From: Pedobacter planticolens
Lineage (GTDB): Bacteria > Bacteroidota > Bacteroidia > Sphingobacteriales > Sphingobacteriaceae
DNA length: 64,000 nucleotides
Direction: 5' to 3'
Assembly: GCF_014172375.1 (NCBI RefSeq)
Contig: NZ_WNXD01000002.1
Coordinates: 1,488,001-1,552,000 of the forward strand
Shown here: positions 52,996-59,820 of the stretch, one piece after another
Position numbering within the stretch: the first letter of the stretch is position 1
Layout of the letters: the number at the start of each line of letters is the position of its first letter
The notes under the pieces: model-generated
Seen by the model: the letters and a program-made list of their open reading frames with translations, nothing else
Databases searched by the model: none
What the model was told of the DNA's origin: nothing
Translations under genes and position numbers: made by a program

Positions 52996-53029
52996 ACATG
53001 TAAGGTTCTATGTATTAAAAGATATATAT

Positions 53030-53371
53030 TTAATGCTTATAATATTCGATCACCCTCTTTACAAATATTTCCATTCGTTCCTTTAAAACCTTCATCTGTA
53101 AATAACCAGCCTCAATGCCTTCGATGGGGTCTTTAACCTGCAACCGTGATAATCTATTTGGTTCTCCACCGCTTATACGCTTTTCTAGTTCTAGAAACTC
53201 TTCTGGAGACTGCCATCTTTTAATATCAGGGTCATATATCCAATGTTTCTTTAATTTAGCTTCCTCATATAGAGTAATGTAAAGCGGTGTATTTGGCTTG
53301 GTCTTAGGTGGCAAACCTGCCATATAAGTTTTATATCTCTCCTCACCACTTATTCTATCTGGTCTGGGCAT
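53030..53371 (-). CDS. Hypothetical protein in integrative element
   Basis: The 113-residue basic protein starts MPRPDRISGEERYKTYMAG and contains a WIYDPDIKRWQSPEEFLELEK segment (about 45-65). No known domain is recognised. It starts 4 bp after the stop of the UmuD-like gene, so both are one unit. In this position umuDC operons would carry umuC, but this protein shows no resemblance to a polymerase. Confidence 0.6.
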   Translation of the reverse strand: MPRPDRISGEERYKTYMAGLPPKTKPNTPLYITLYEEAKLKKHWIYDPDIKRWQSPEEFLELEKRISGGEPNRLSRLQVKDPIEGIEAGYLQMKVLKERMEIFVKRVIEYYKH

Positions 53372-53375
53372 ATGC

Positions 53376-53777
53376 TTAAATATTGTGAGGTTGACAGTTC
53401 CAAGTTACTACACCAATGATTTTAATGTCTTTACCTGTTATGTTAATGCAAGCATCAAAATTATTATTGATGCAGAGGTAAGTGCTGTTTTCTCTTGTGC
53501 AAAGCTTTCTGACTAGCCATTCATCATCAACGCAACAAACGATAAGTTTACCACTTAAAACTTCAATTGATTTATCTACAACAACAATACTACCCTTTAC
53601 AATGCCGAAGAACCTCATTTGATCATTGTCAACCTCAAAGTAATATGTGTTGGATGGATTGTCTACAATGCGAGAAGCAATATGCATCCGTCTTTGTATT
53701 AGATTGTCAAACTTATCCTTAACTATTGATGTTTTAGGGAGCTTTAAATGTCTAGGTAGTGCAACTTCTGTAATCAT
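53376..53777 (-). CDS. UmuD/S24-like protein lacking the catalytic dyad
   Basis: The 133-residue protein fits the S24 (LexA/UmuD) fold: VDNDQMRFFGIVKGSIVVVDKS (near residues 49-70) aligns with the Ser-loop and WLVRKLCT (near 88-95) with the Lys strand. In active members the Ser is in the triad D-S-M and the Lys in VKRL; here these are D-Q-M and VRKL, so Ser is Gln and Lys is Arg. It probably cannot self-cleave. It may serve as a regulator or be a decaying gene. It is coupled to the 113-residue gene. Confidence 0.6.
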   Translation of the reverse strand: MITEVALPRHLKLPKTSIVKDKFDNLIQRRMHIASRIVDNPSNTYYFEVDNDQMRFFGIVKGSIVVVDKSIEVLSGKLIVCCVDDEWLVRKLCTRENSTYLCINNNFDACINITGKDIKIIGVVTWNCQPHNI

Positions 53778-53868
53778 AGTTCAATTATTTGAACTGTAAA
53801 ATTGCTAATATTTTTAGTATTTAACGAGGCTTAATAAAAATAGTTTTCAACCATTTGTTAATAATATT

Positions 53869-54891
53869 TTAGCTTTCCAACTTGCTCATATATTCTTTTA
53901 TGTAGCATCTATCCTGTTTAACACATGCATATACTCTTTGAATTAATTTATCACGGACGGCATTAAGGACTAGCATTTTATTCTTCCCTTCAACTTCTGT
54001 TTTTCTTAGGTAGTACTTTTTCAGATCTGGATCAAATCGAGATGCACCCAAGGCACAAAGATGTAGCAATGATTTAATTTTTTTGTTTGCTATTTGTGAC
54101 ACACGACTTCTTTTGTTTAGTGAAGTTCCAGACTGCCTAGGAAAAGGCGCAACACCAGCATAGCAAGCAAACTTCTTAGCAGTTGGAATGCTCTTAAATT
54201 CATTGCTCAATATAATCAACTGTATTGCTGTAATATCTCCTACGGCAGGAATTGAAGTAATGATTTCAGTTAACCGTTTGATATGCTCATCACCTAGGCA
54301 TGTCTCTTTAATCTTCAAATCCAGCTGCTTTAAGTCAGTCTTTAATGCTATTACACTATTAGTACAAAACTCACCATACCTATTGCAAAGCGATTTATTC
54401 TTAAACAATTCATTTTCTCTTTTCTGCACAAGTAGTGAGTTTTGAATGGTTAACAATTTATTTCTAAGAGAAGAGAGCAAAGAAAGTTCACTAATTATAG
54501 GTCGTTTAGGTTCCCATAGTCTGATCTTTTCCTTTGCCCTAAACAGAAAATTGGCTAACATGAGTGCGTCTGTCCCGTCTGTTTTGCCTCTTACTGTACC
54601 CATGGACTTTTTGATATGCGAAGCACTTTCAACAACGAAACTAGCTTTACATTTCTCTAAACAATTGATGAGGATAGTACAATAAATCCCCGTATGTTCC
54701 ATTACAAATAGCGTATTGGATAGCCTAAGTCCTTGTACTGACTTGATTTCTTTGATGAAATCTATAATCTCAACTTTATCGTTTGTAATCTTTCTCTGAA
54801 TGAGGTTTTCAATCCCTAAATTGACTGCAAAGTCAAGCGTGAGTTTGCTAACATCAATACCAATGAAGAATTTATATTTCCTTTCCATCAT
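53869..54891 (-). CDS. IS110 family transposase
   Basis: The 340-residue protein has the DEDD RuvC-like N-terminal domain (FIGIDVSKLTLDFAV at residues 9-23; TDGTDALMLANF near 103) and the C-terminal Transposase_20 domain (SIPAVGDITAIQLI near 215; YAGVAPFPRQSG near 244, with the conserved Ser). IS110 transposases act with a structured bridge RNA from a non-coding end of the element to pick target and donor. Upstream (54892-55182) is a 290-bp gene-free stretch suitable for such an RNA. Reading frame and length are intact, so it may be active. Confidence 0.9.
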   Translation of the reverse strand: MMERKYKFFIGIDVSKLTLDFAVNLGIENLIQRKITNDKVEIIDFIKEIKSVQGLRLSNTLFVMEHTGIYCTILINCLEKCKASFVVESASHIKKSMGTVRGKTDGTDALMLANFLFRAKEKIRLWEPKRPIISELSLLSSLRNKLLTIQNSLLVQKRENELFKNKSLCNRYGEFCTNSVIALKTDLKQLDLKIKETCLGDEHIKRLTEIITSIPAVGDITAIQLIILSNEFKSIPTAKKFACYAGVAPFPRQSGTSLNKRSRVSQIANKKIKSLLHLCALGASRFDPDLKKYYLRKTEVEGKNKMLVLNAVRDKLIQRVYACVKQDRCYIKEYMSKLES

Positions 54892-54895
54892 TAAG

Positions 54896-54920
54896 AAAAT
54901 TAAAATATCCCTTTACGATC
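54896..54920. repeat. Direct repeat flanking the IS110 non-coding region, copy 1
   Basis: AAAATTAAAATATCCCTTTA then CGATC; 22 of 25 bases equal 55151-55175. Confidence 0.75.
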
Positions 54921-55150
54921 ATATCACTATTTCCACTGTCAGTTCTTTTCTAAGATTATATTCAGTTCATATGAACGTGTAATGAAAGAATTTATATCCA
55001 TCTCTAAAAGAAGCCTATCTCAGCGGACTGGTCTACATACCTAGTGTTTCGTTCAGGACCTTTCTATTATTCTATCAATAAACTTCAATTCATTACGCTA
55101 AAGGGATTATGTAATTTAAGGATTTTTCATTTTAAAAAGAAAACATTGAT

Positions 55151-55175
55151 AAAATTGAAATATCCCCTTACGATT
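55151..55175. repeat. Direct repeat flanking the IS110 non-coding region, copy 2
   Basis: AAAATTGAAATATCCCCTTA then CGATT. It directly adjoins the IS21-like end at 55183-55242. Confidence 0.75.
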
Positions 55176-55182
55176 GTGTATT

Positions 55183-55242
55183 TCGGTGAAAGTAGTCACG
55201 GCATCCTGTTCCAAACCGTCCACCGTAAAGCTGGACTTTGCG
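55183..55242 (-). repeat. IS21-like terminal repeats, right (inverted)
   Basis: On the minus strand the units read GTCCAGCTTTACG, GTGGACGGTTTGGAACAGGA and GTGACTACTTTCACCGAAAT. They align with the left set (52928-52995) as inverted ends 2.2 kb apart. No istA or istB lies between them. Confidence 0.45.
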
Positions 55243-55320
55243 CTTAGCACAGTATCAACCCAGTTCAATTCTATGATTGCAGCAGCGGCCTAAAGGTTTC
55301 CAACATCCCTTCCTCAATCC

Positions 55321-55340
55321 CGCTTTTGCGGAGCAAAAGC
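55321..55340. other. Perfect hairpin GCTTTTGC-GGA-GCAAAAGC
   Basis: Eight-base arms with a 3-base loop lie between the IS21-like end and the exported-protein gene; the role is unknown, possibly a terminator for the gene to its right. Confidence 0.5.
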
Positions 55341-55455
55341 CCATTTAATATTATTAATCCCATGTCAGATGAATTAAATATATCGCAGAGTAGTTTTATT
55401 TAAATGAGACTTGCAAGAAATGAATAAGTTTCTTTTAATGCTTGTAAACAATTAT

Positions 55456-56010
55456 TTATAGCTTCTCAATATTCCCAAATTCAATAACATTAAACTCTTT
55501 GGATAATCTAAAAAAATAAGTCACTAATATTAAACCATTATAAGCATTTCTTGACCTAAATGAATGTTCAATATAATAATTTTTAAAGATTGGTTGAAAG
55601 GTCTTTGACTCTCTAGTAATGGTTTGTCGTGTACTATCTAATGAAAACTCAAACTTTACTTTTGACTGTTTTGCTAAATTAATCAACGAGTCGTTTGGTG
55701 GATCATGTGTAAAAAATTCCTTAAAGTCTTTTTTCTGTTCCTCTTTTTTGATGTATGCTATTTCATTATCAAGTTTTCTAGACAATTCTGATATTTCATT
55801 TACCATAGAAATAAATCTTTCGGTATCACCAAATGATGTCTGTTGCTCTTTTAACTCTCCCCAAGAAGCAGGTTCGTAACTTTTGGGGTCATTGAGTTTG
55901 ATTTTTAATTCATTAACCGCAGCAGTTTTGATCTTTTGTAATAGGGTTGGTTTTTGCTGCCCAAATAGAATTAGTGGCATTATAAACAATATGAATAGTG
56001 TCTTTTTCAT
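55456..56010 (-). CDS. Hypothetical exported protein, cargo of the element
   Basis: The 184-residue protein has a signal peptide (residues 1-18, ending LFGQ). The mature part has a charged helical stretch (about 70-105) with EIAYIKKEEQKKDFKEF and a beta-rich C-terminus. No family is recognised. It is divergent from the XRE regulator gene with a 30-bp perfect palindrome between them, so it is probably under XRE control. It is the only exported cargo of the element. Confidence 0.65.
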   Translation of the reverse strand: MKKTLFILFIMPLILFGQQKPTLLQKIKTAAVNELKIKLNDPKSYEPASWGELKEQQTSFGDTERFISMVNEISELSRKLDNEIAYIKKEEQKKDFKEFFTHDPPNDSLINLAKQSKVKFEFSLDSTRQTITRESKTFQPIFKNYYIEHSFRSRNAYNGLILVTYFFRLSKEFNVIEFGNIEKL

Positions 56011-56043
56011 CTCAATTTAATAAACGATATATGTCAAAAATAA

Positions 56044-56073
56044 AATTATTATAGGATATATCCTATAATAATT
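56044..56073. promoter_or_regulatory. 30-bp perfect palindromic operator between XRE and exported-protein genes
   Basis: The palindrome has the core ATAGGATATATCCTAT and extends seven more paired bases on each side. It lies 34 bp from the exported-protein start and 27 bp from the XRE start. A minus-strand TATTTTTG (-7 type) overlaps its left edge region. It is probably the XRE binding site for both genes. Confidence 0.7.
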
Positions 56074-56099
56074 GAGCCATATTACACGCAGTTTGCAGC

Positions 56100-56330
56100 G
56101 TGAACAATAATCGCAAAATAGATTACATAAAAGCCTTTGGCGAAAACCTGCGAGCCTTACGAAATAGTAAGAAAGTATCTATGGAGAAATTGGCTCTTGC
56201 TGCGGGCATAGAGTATTCTCAAATTTTTGATATTGAACACGGAAAGATTAACACAACAATATCTACAATTCATTTAATTGCTACAGCTTTAGAAATTCCA
56301 GAAAAGGATTTGTTTGACTTTACTTTTTAG
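56100..56330 (+). CDS. XRE family helix-turn-helix regulator
   Basis: The 76-residue protein is a single Cro/CI-type HTH domain: FGENLRALRNSKKVSMEKLALAAGIEYSQIFDIEHGKINTT spans the five helices. The start is GTG, giving MNNNRKIDYIKAFG; no ATG lies upstream in frame. It is probably a repressor of itself and of the divergent exported-protein gene through the palindrome at 56044-56073. Confidence 0.88.
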   Translation: MNNNRKIDYIKAFGENLRALRNSKKVSMEKLALAAGIEYSQIFDIEHGKINTTISTIHLIATALEIPEKDLFDFTF

Positions 56331-56670
56331 TCCTTTTATATATCGAGAAAGTCGAGTTTTGTATTTAATTAAAGTGAACGAGTTTTGATTTTAACGGACT
56401 TATATATGTCCAAAAAGTCCACTTTTGATAGGTAATTTGTTGATATACAATATGTTTTGCTTTGGGTTTGTTGCGTTTCTCACGTTTCTAAAAGCCCTCA
56501 TTTTACTTTGCATTGTCATTTAATAGGATCAAGTAATTATTCATTTGGGTATTAAAATAAATATAGCAACGATTTATAATGTGATTACTTATAACTTATG
56601 AGTTTAAAATTGTGACTTTCCCACCATATAATTAGAATGTGGGAAAGTCATAATTCTGAGTCGTGGTATA
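56331..56670. other. 340-bp gene-free region with iteron-like repeats and a long hairpin
   Basis: 56338-56430 has three AAGT(C/G)nnC..TTTTG-type words (AAGTCGAGTTTTG, GTGAACGAGTTTTG, AAGTCCACTTTTG). The hairpin TGACTTTCCCAC/GTGGGAAAGTCA occupies 56613-56650. The region separates the XRE gene and the end of the replication initiator-like gene. Confidence 0.6.
56608..56655. other. Long near-perfect hairpin behind the replication initiator-like gene
   Basis: Twelve perfect pairs extend to about seventeen with one G-T, around a 14-base loop. It may be a terminator, but a good T-tract is missing on the minus strand; an origin hairpin is an alternative. Confidence 0.6.
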
Positions 56671-57549
56671 TCAAGTATTGATTATTTCTTTAATCTGTTC
56701 AGTGATCAAGGCCTTTAAATTCGATCGAATCTTCATAGCACCATGGTTTTCAATTATTTTATCGTACGCTTTTCTATTTAAACTTTTTTTTTGCTTTGTA
56801 AAATCTTTCCATTGTGCATTATTGGAACATTCTAAAACTACTCTTTTTTCTGTTTTTGATAATTGATCTATCACGAACACATCTGAAATAAGAATATCAT
56901 CAAACATTTTCAATAGATTATTACCACAATATTCCCAGACTTTTTTATCGGCCAAATCAGTTAAGTAAACATGAGTTTTAAATACTGCTTGCATCGTTTT
57001 AACTGATTTTTCAATTCTGAGCAAATTGGGATTGTTCCCAAATTGGAAGCCTTTAAAATAAATTTTCGCCCAGTATTCATCCATTACACAGGTACGTCCG
57101 ATTTTCTTTTCCGAGATGACTTGGTTAAAAGTCAGCCATCTATAAGCTTGCATTTGAACAAGGTAATCTGCTGCATCACACTTCAAATGTAAATTCACTC
57201 CAAACTCTATATTGTGAACCCTCATTTTTTTAATGTTAAGTTTCAGTACATCTGTGAAATATTGCAATGTTGTTGTGAAATTAGCATAAGTATATAAATC
57301 GTCATTCCTAGATTCATTCGAGGTTAAATAGTTATAGAATTTATGTAAACTGCCTGATATAATTAAAGTTCTATTTGGAAAAACTTTAAATTTCATAGGC
57401 CCGTAATAACATGTATGTGATATAGTTTTCCGAGAATAAGGGTTTGATTTTTTCGTAAAAATTAATTCGCTTTTATGAATTAGAAACTTCATTTGAGTTT
57501 TGGTTATGAAGGATCTGGTTTTAATAAAATCAAGCATCATATAAAACAT
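56671..57549 (-). CDS. Replication initiator-like protein (phage gene II / X type)
   Basis: The 292-residue protein has SGSLHKFYNYLT (near residue 66), DLYTYANFTTTLQYFTDVL (near 85-103) and MRVHNIEFGVNL (near 108-119). This spacing of GSLHK and a late EFGVNL resembles gene II/X-type (CRI) replication proteins of filamentous phages and small Bacteroidota plasmids and phages. A catalytic Tyr cannot be fixed by eye. The context (integrase, excisionase-like HTH) fits a replicating integrative element. A helicase or other Rep family is an alternative. Confidence 0.45.
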   Translation of the reverse strand: MFYMMLDFIKTRSFITKTQMKFLIHKSELIFTKKSNPYSRKTISHTCYYGPMKFKVFPNRTLIISGSLHKFYNYLTSNESRNDDLYTYANFTTTLQYFTDVLKLNIKKMRVHNIEFGVNLHLKCDAADYLVQMQAYRWLTFNQVISEKKIGRTCVMDEYWAKIYFKGFQFGNNPNLLRIEKSVKTMQAVFKTHVYLTDLADKKVWEYCGNNLLKMFDDILISDVFVIDQLSKTEKRVVLECSNNAQWKDFTKQKKSLNRKAYDKIIENHGAMKIRSNLKALITEQIKEIINT

Positions 57550-57613
57550 GACACATGAATTTGAATTAGAGCACTATGCCCTAATTCAAAAACTAAATAA
57601 ATTAACACGCTTT

Positions 57614-57946
57614 TTAACCCTTGATTTTAGATGTTAAAAGAGCTTCTGCATTATTATTGAGCTCAGAGCTAGTTTGTTTTCTGCCACTTTCTAACCATTC
57701 GACCAACTCAGATTCCAAGAACAGTAAATTATTGCCCCGTTTGATGCTTTTTATCTTTCCATGGTAAACAATTTGACGTAATGCTTCTGGACTTTTACGG
57801 ATAAAAGCTGCTGCCTCTAGCGTATTGAAATAATTAGATTGTGAATCTTTTTTTTGGTTACTAATAGTAATCCCGAATTTTGATAATACTTCCTCAAATT
57901 GACCAATAGTCAATTCATTTAAAGGAGTTTCTTTAGATAAATTCAT
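57614..57946 (-). CDS. Excisionase-like helix-turn-helix protein
   Basis: The 110-residue protein has a winged HTH of the MerR/excisionase type: NYFNTLEAAAFIRKSPEALRQIVYHGKIKSIKRGNNLLF (residues about 40-78) followed by LESELVEWLESGRKQ. These proteins bind element ends or regulate the rep gene. It is between the rep-like and integrase genes on the same strand, as commonly seen for excision or control genes. Confidence 0.85.
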   Translation of the reverse strand: MNLSKETPLNELTIGQFEEVLSKFGITISNQKKDSQSNYFNTLEAAAFIRKSPEALRQIVYHGKIKSIKRGNNLLFLESELVEWLESGRKQTSSELNNNAEALLTSKIKG

Positions 57947-58020
57947 GTAAATGAAGTGTTAAATCTGAATCCCCCATGCAGGTGATTAACACTCCTTAAA
58001 CTTCATCTTAGCGCATCTCA

Positions 58021-58145
58021 AAACCCGTATTTGGCATGGCAAATGCGTTCGATGAACCCTAAACTAAGACTATCTTATATTACAGTGGTCAGTCTCAATA
58101 CTGTTTATACCCGTTTGCAATAACACCCGTTTATAACCACTATCT
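58021..58145. repeat. ACCCGT direct repeats upstream of the excisionase-like gene
   Basis: ACCCGTATTTG (58022-58032), ACCCGTTTGCA (58113-58123) and ACCCGTTTATA (58128-58138) lie in the 270-bp gap before the excisionase-like gene. They could be binding sites; three copies of a short word are weak evidence. Confidence 0.35.
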
Positions 58146-58217
58146 AACATGTAGCAAATATAATATAGAATAACATGTGTTTTTGAAAAATTTTTAAACC
58201 AAAATAGTTTTTTTAAA

Positions 58218-59492
58218 TTAATTAGTGTTTTCTAATAAGCTGGATAAATAGATTTCAGCTTTATCATTGCTGAAATCGCTTAAGTAATTCTCTGTTGTCT
58301 TTAAGCTTGTATGGCCCAATTGTTTACTTATGAAAGCTAGAGGTGTTTCGTTATTCATTTGATTAGTGCTAAAACTATGCCTAGCAAAATAGGTGCTAAT
58401 TTCAGTTGTAATATCTAAAGCTTTAGCGATTTTCTTTAAAGTTTGATTTATTGTTGAAATGGAGCTTCTAACAGCTTTTAGAGCCTCAACCTCATTTACA
58501 TCATCAGGTATAACATTGAAAATCAAATCGCTCCGTAATTTATGGCTTCCATGCCGTTCGATTATCTCTGACAACTCTTTATTAAGTAATATTGTGATTT
58601 TGTTTTGTCCGCCTAATTTACCTTCTGTTTTTTTACGAATGAAGGTAAACTTATTGCCGTCAATATCAGACCATTTTAAACGGAAAATATCAATGCAATT
58701 CATCCCACAAGCTAAGTAGCTAAACATAAAGATATCCTTTGCAAAAGATTCGTTTACGGTTTTCGGTATATAATCAAATATCCTCTGCATCTCATTTTTT
58801 TGTAGTGCCCTTTTGTTACCTCCGCCTTTGAGAATTTTATACCCCTTGTTGTTTTGCGGTGTATGGAAGGGATAGAGATTATTTGGTATTAATTGATCAC
58901 TAATGGTATCGTTAAAAATAGCTCGCACTCGAATTAGATACATTCCTAATGTTGTGGTGCTATATTTTGGCAAAATAATACCTTTTTTATCTACTCTTGT
59001 TTGCCTGCCAACCCAGGTCTCAAAATTTTGTAACCATTTAACATTAACAGTATGGATTAAGAGCTCTTGACTATCGCTTGTATGTTTATGGTACTCTACT
59101 AACAAGGTCCAAGCTTGCTTATATAGATTAGAATTGCCAATCTTCTCTAATTCCCAAAGTTTATCGGCTTTTTCTTTAAGTAGGAATAGGAGATCTAATC
59201 TATTGCCTCTTTGAAAAAATCTCGTTGTAAATGTTTCAATATTAAACGGCGTAAGCCCTTCAATTACCACATTCGCTTTTTTGATCAAAGTATCTAATTT
59301 AGGTTTCACTGCTTTAAGATGATCACTTAATTTGCCTTTGCCTATTACAACCCTCTCGAAATCTGTTTTTGATAGTGAAATTATTGTGTTAAATAACTTG
59401 GCTTGTCTACCATAACCAATTCTAATTTTCACGGGAAACGTGCCGTCTACTTTTGCTCTTCTAGTGTCTAAATAAAGTTGCGCTGATGCCAT
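58218..59492 (-). CDS. Tyrosine recombinase / site-specific integrase
   Basis: The protein of about 424 residues has an arm-binding domain (about 1-90), a SAM-like core-binding domain (about 105-200) and the catalytic domain. Catalytic residues: Lys in TFIRKKTEGK, His and Arg in YFARHSFSTNQ (near 382), His in LGHTSLKTTENY (near 402) and nucleophile Tyr (near 409). The first Arg is replaced: the motif reads ACGMNCIDIFRLKWSDI, with Asn, as in IntDOT-like Bacteroidota integrases that also lack it. The start is set at the ATG (59492); the TTG two codons earlier overlaps a -7 box. It is adjacent to the right repeat. Confidence 0.92.
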   Translation of the reverse strand: MASAQLYLDTRRAKVDGTFPVKIRIGYGRQAKLFNTIISLSKTDFERVVIGKGKLSDHLKAVKPKLDTLIKKANVVIEGLTPFNIETFTTRFFQRGNRLDLLFLLKEKADKLWELEKIGNSNLYKQAWTLLVEYHKHTSDSQELLIHTVNVKWLQNFETWVGRQTRVDKKGIILPKYSTTTLGMYLIRVRAIFNDTISDQLIPNNLYPFHTPQNNKGYKILKGGGNKRALQKNEMQRIFDYIPKTVNESFAKDIFMFSYLACGMNCIDIFRLKWSDIDGNKFTFIRKKTEGKLGGQNKITILLNKELSEIIERHGSHKLRSDLIFNVIPDDVNEVEALKAVRSSISTINQTLKKIAKALDITTEISTYFARHSFSTNQMNNETPLAFISKQLGHTSLKTTENYLSDFSNDKAEIYLSSLLENTN

Positions 59493-59495
59493 AAA

Positions 59496-59503
59496 CAAAT
59501 ATA
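59496..59503 (-). promoter_or_regulatory. -7 box of the integrase gene
   Basis: TATATTTG on the minus strand ends 3 bp before the integrase ATG, so the transcript would be leaderless or nearly so. No -33 TTG is found at a standard distance; the right repeat occupies that place. Confidence 0.45.
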
Positions 59504-59517
59504 GTATTAGTTTATGT

Positions 59518-59537
59518 TTTGCATGCTATTTGCATGC
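59518..59537. other. Putative attachment site, right (attR)
   Basis: TTTGCATGCTATTTGCATGC is the partner of 52587-52606 (one mismatch in 20). It is 26 bp outside the integrase ATG, the usual place for the recombination site. Confidence 0.65.
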
Positions 59538-59690
59538 GAATATATAAAGAAGTGTTATTTTGTGTTTTTTAGTGTGGTCCTAAAAATGCTATTATGGTAT
59601 TATTAGCCTATTTTTATGTGATTATTCTCATTGGAGCAGTGTATTGATTATCACTACTGATGACATAATTTATTGTTTTTAAATGTGCTA

Positions 59691-59721
59691 CAAAGTTACG
59701 GCATTCGCTTATCAATAACAA
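59691..59721 (-). promoter_or_regulatory. Minus-strand promoter facing the element (possible original ahcY promoter)
   Basis: On the minus strand TTG (59721-59719) and TAACTTTG (59698-59691) are 20 bp apart, a full consensus match. It reads toward the right repeat with no gene of its own before the integrase. If the element excised, this promoter would drive ahcY. Confidence 0.5.
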
Positions 59722-59820
59722 AAAACTAATTAGTGGACAAAGCCGATTTTAAATGGATAAAAGATACAAGCATTAATTTTTTCTACTACTTTTAGGAATA
59801 ATTAACACTCAACGCTCTCC

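Larger units (their letters stand above)
52531..53029. other. ahcY leader, left end of integrative element and IS/gene remnants
   Basis: This 499-bp gap holds the ahcY leader, direct repeat L (52587-52606), a small hairpin (52612-52629), the ahcY promoter (52636-52665), a remnant coding stretch (about 52755-52909) and IS21-like end repeats (52928-52995). Confidence 0.65.
54892..55182 (-). ncRNA. Non-coding end of the IS110 element, possible bridge-RNA region
   Basis: This gene-free stretch upstream of the transposase is bounded by two 25-bp near-identical direct repeats (54896-54920 and 55151-55175). In the IS110 group the bridge RNA is made from the end upstream of the transposase. The exact RNA limits and loops cannot be fixed from one copy. 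Confidence 0.4.
52587..59537. mobile_element. Putative integrative element of about 6.95 kb
   Basis: Bounded by 19/20-identical direct repeats, it carries a tyrosine integrase at one end next to the right repeat, an excisionase-like HTH protein, a replication initiator-like protein, an XRE regulator with a palindromic operator, an exported protein of unknown function, an IS110 insertion and UmuD-like remnants. Mobilisation genes are absent, so it is not self-transmissible as seen. The gene set fits a small integrative plasmid or a defective phage-like element. Confidence 0.6.
59499..59820. other. Right element border and former flank
   Basis: The 322-bp gap holds the right repeat (59518-59537), a minus-strand promoter (59691-59721) facing the element, and AT-rich DNA with no gene. 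Confidence 0.6.

Noticed and set aside
55044..55247. Open reading frame of 67 codons
   Set aside because: It crosses the direct repeat and IS21-like end and has no protein-like features.
59538..59690. SAM or SAH riboswitch in the possible original ahcY leader
   Set aside because: No recognisable conserved core could be found by eye in the AT-rich stretch.
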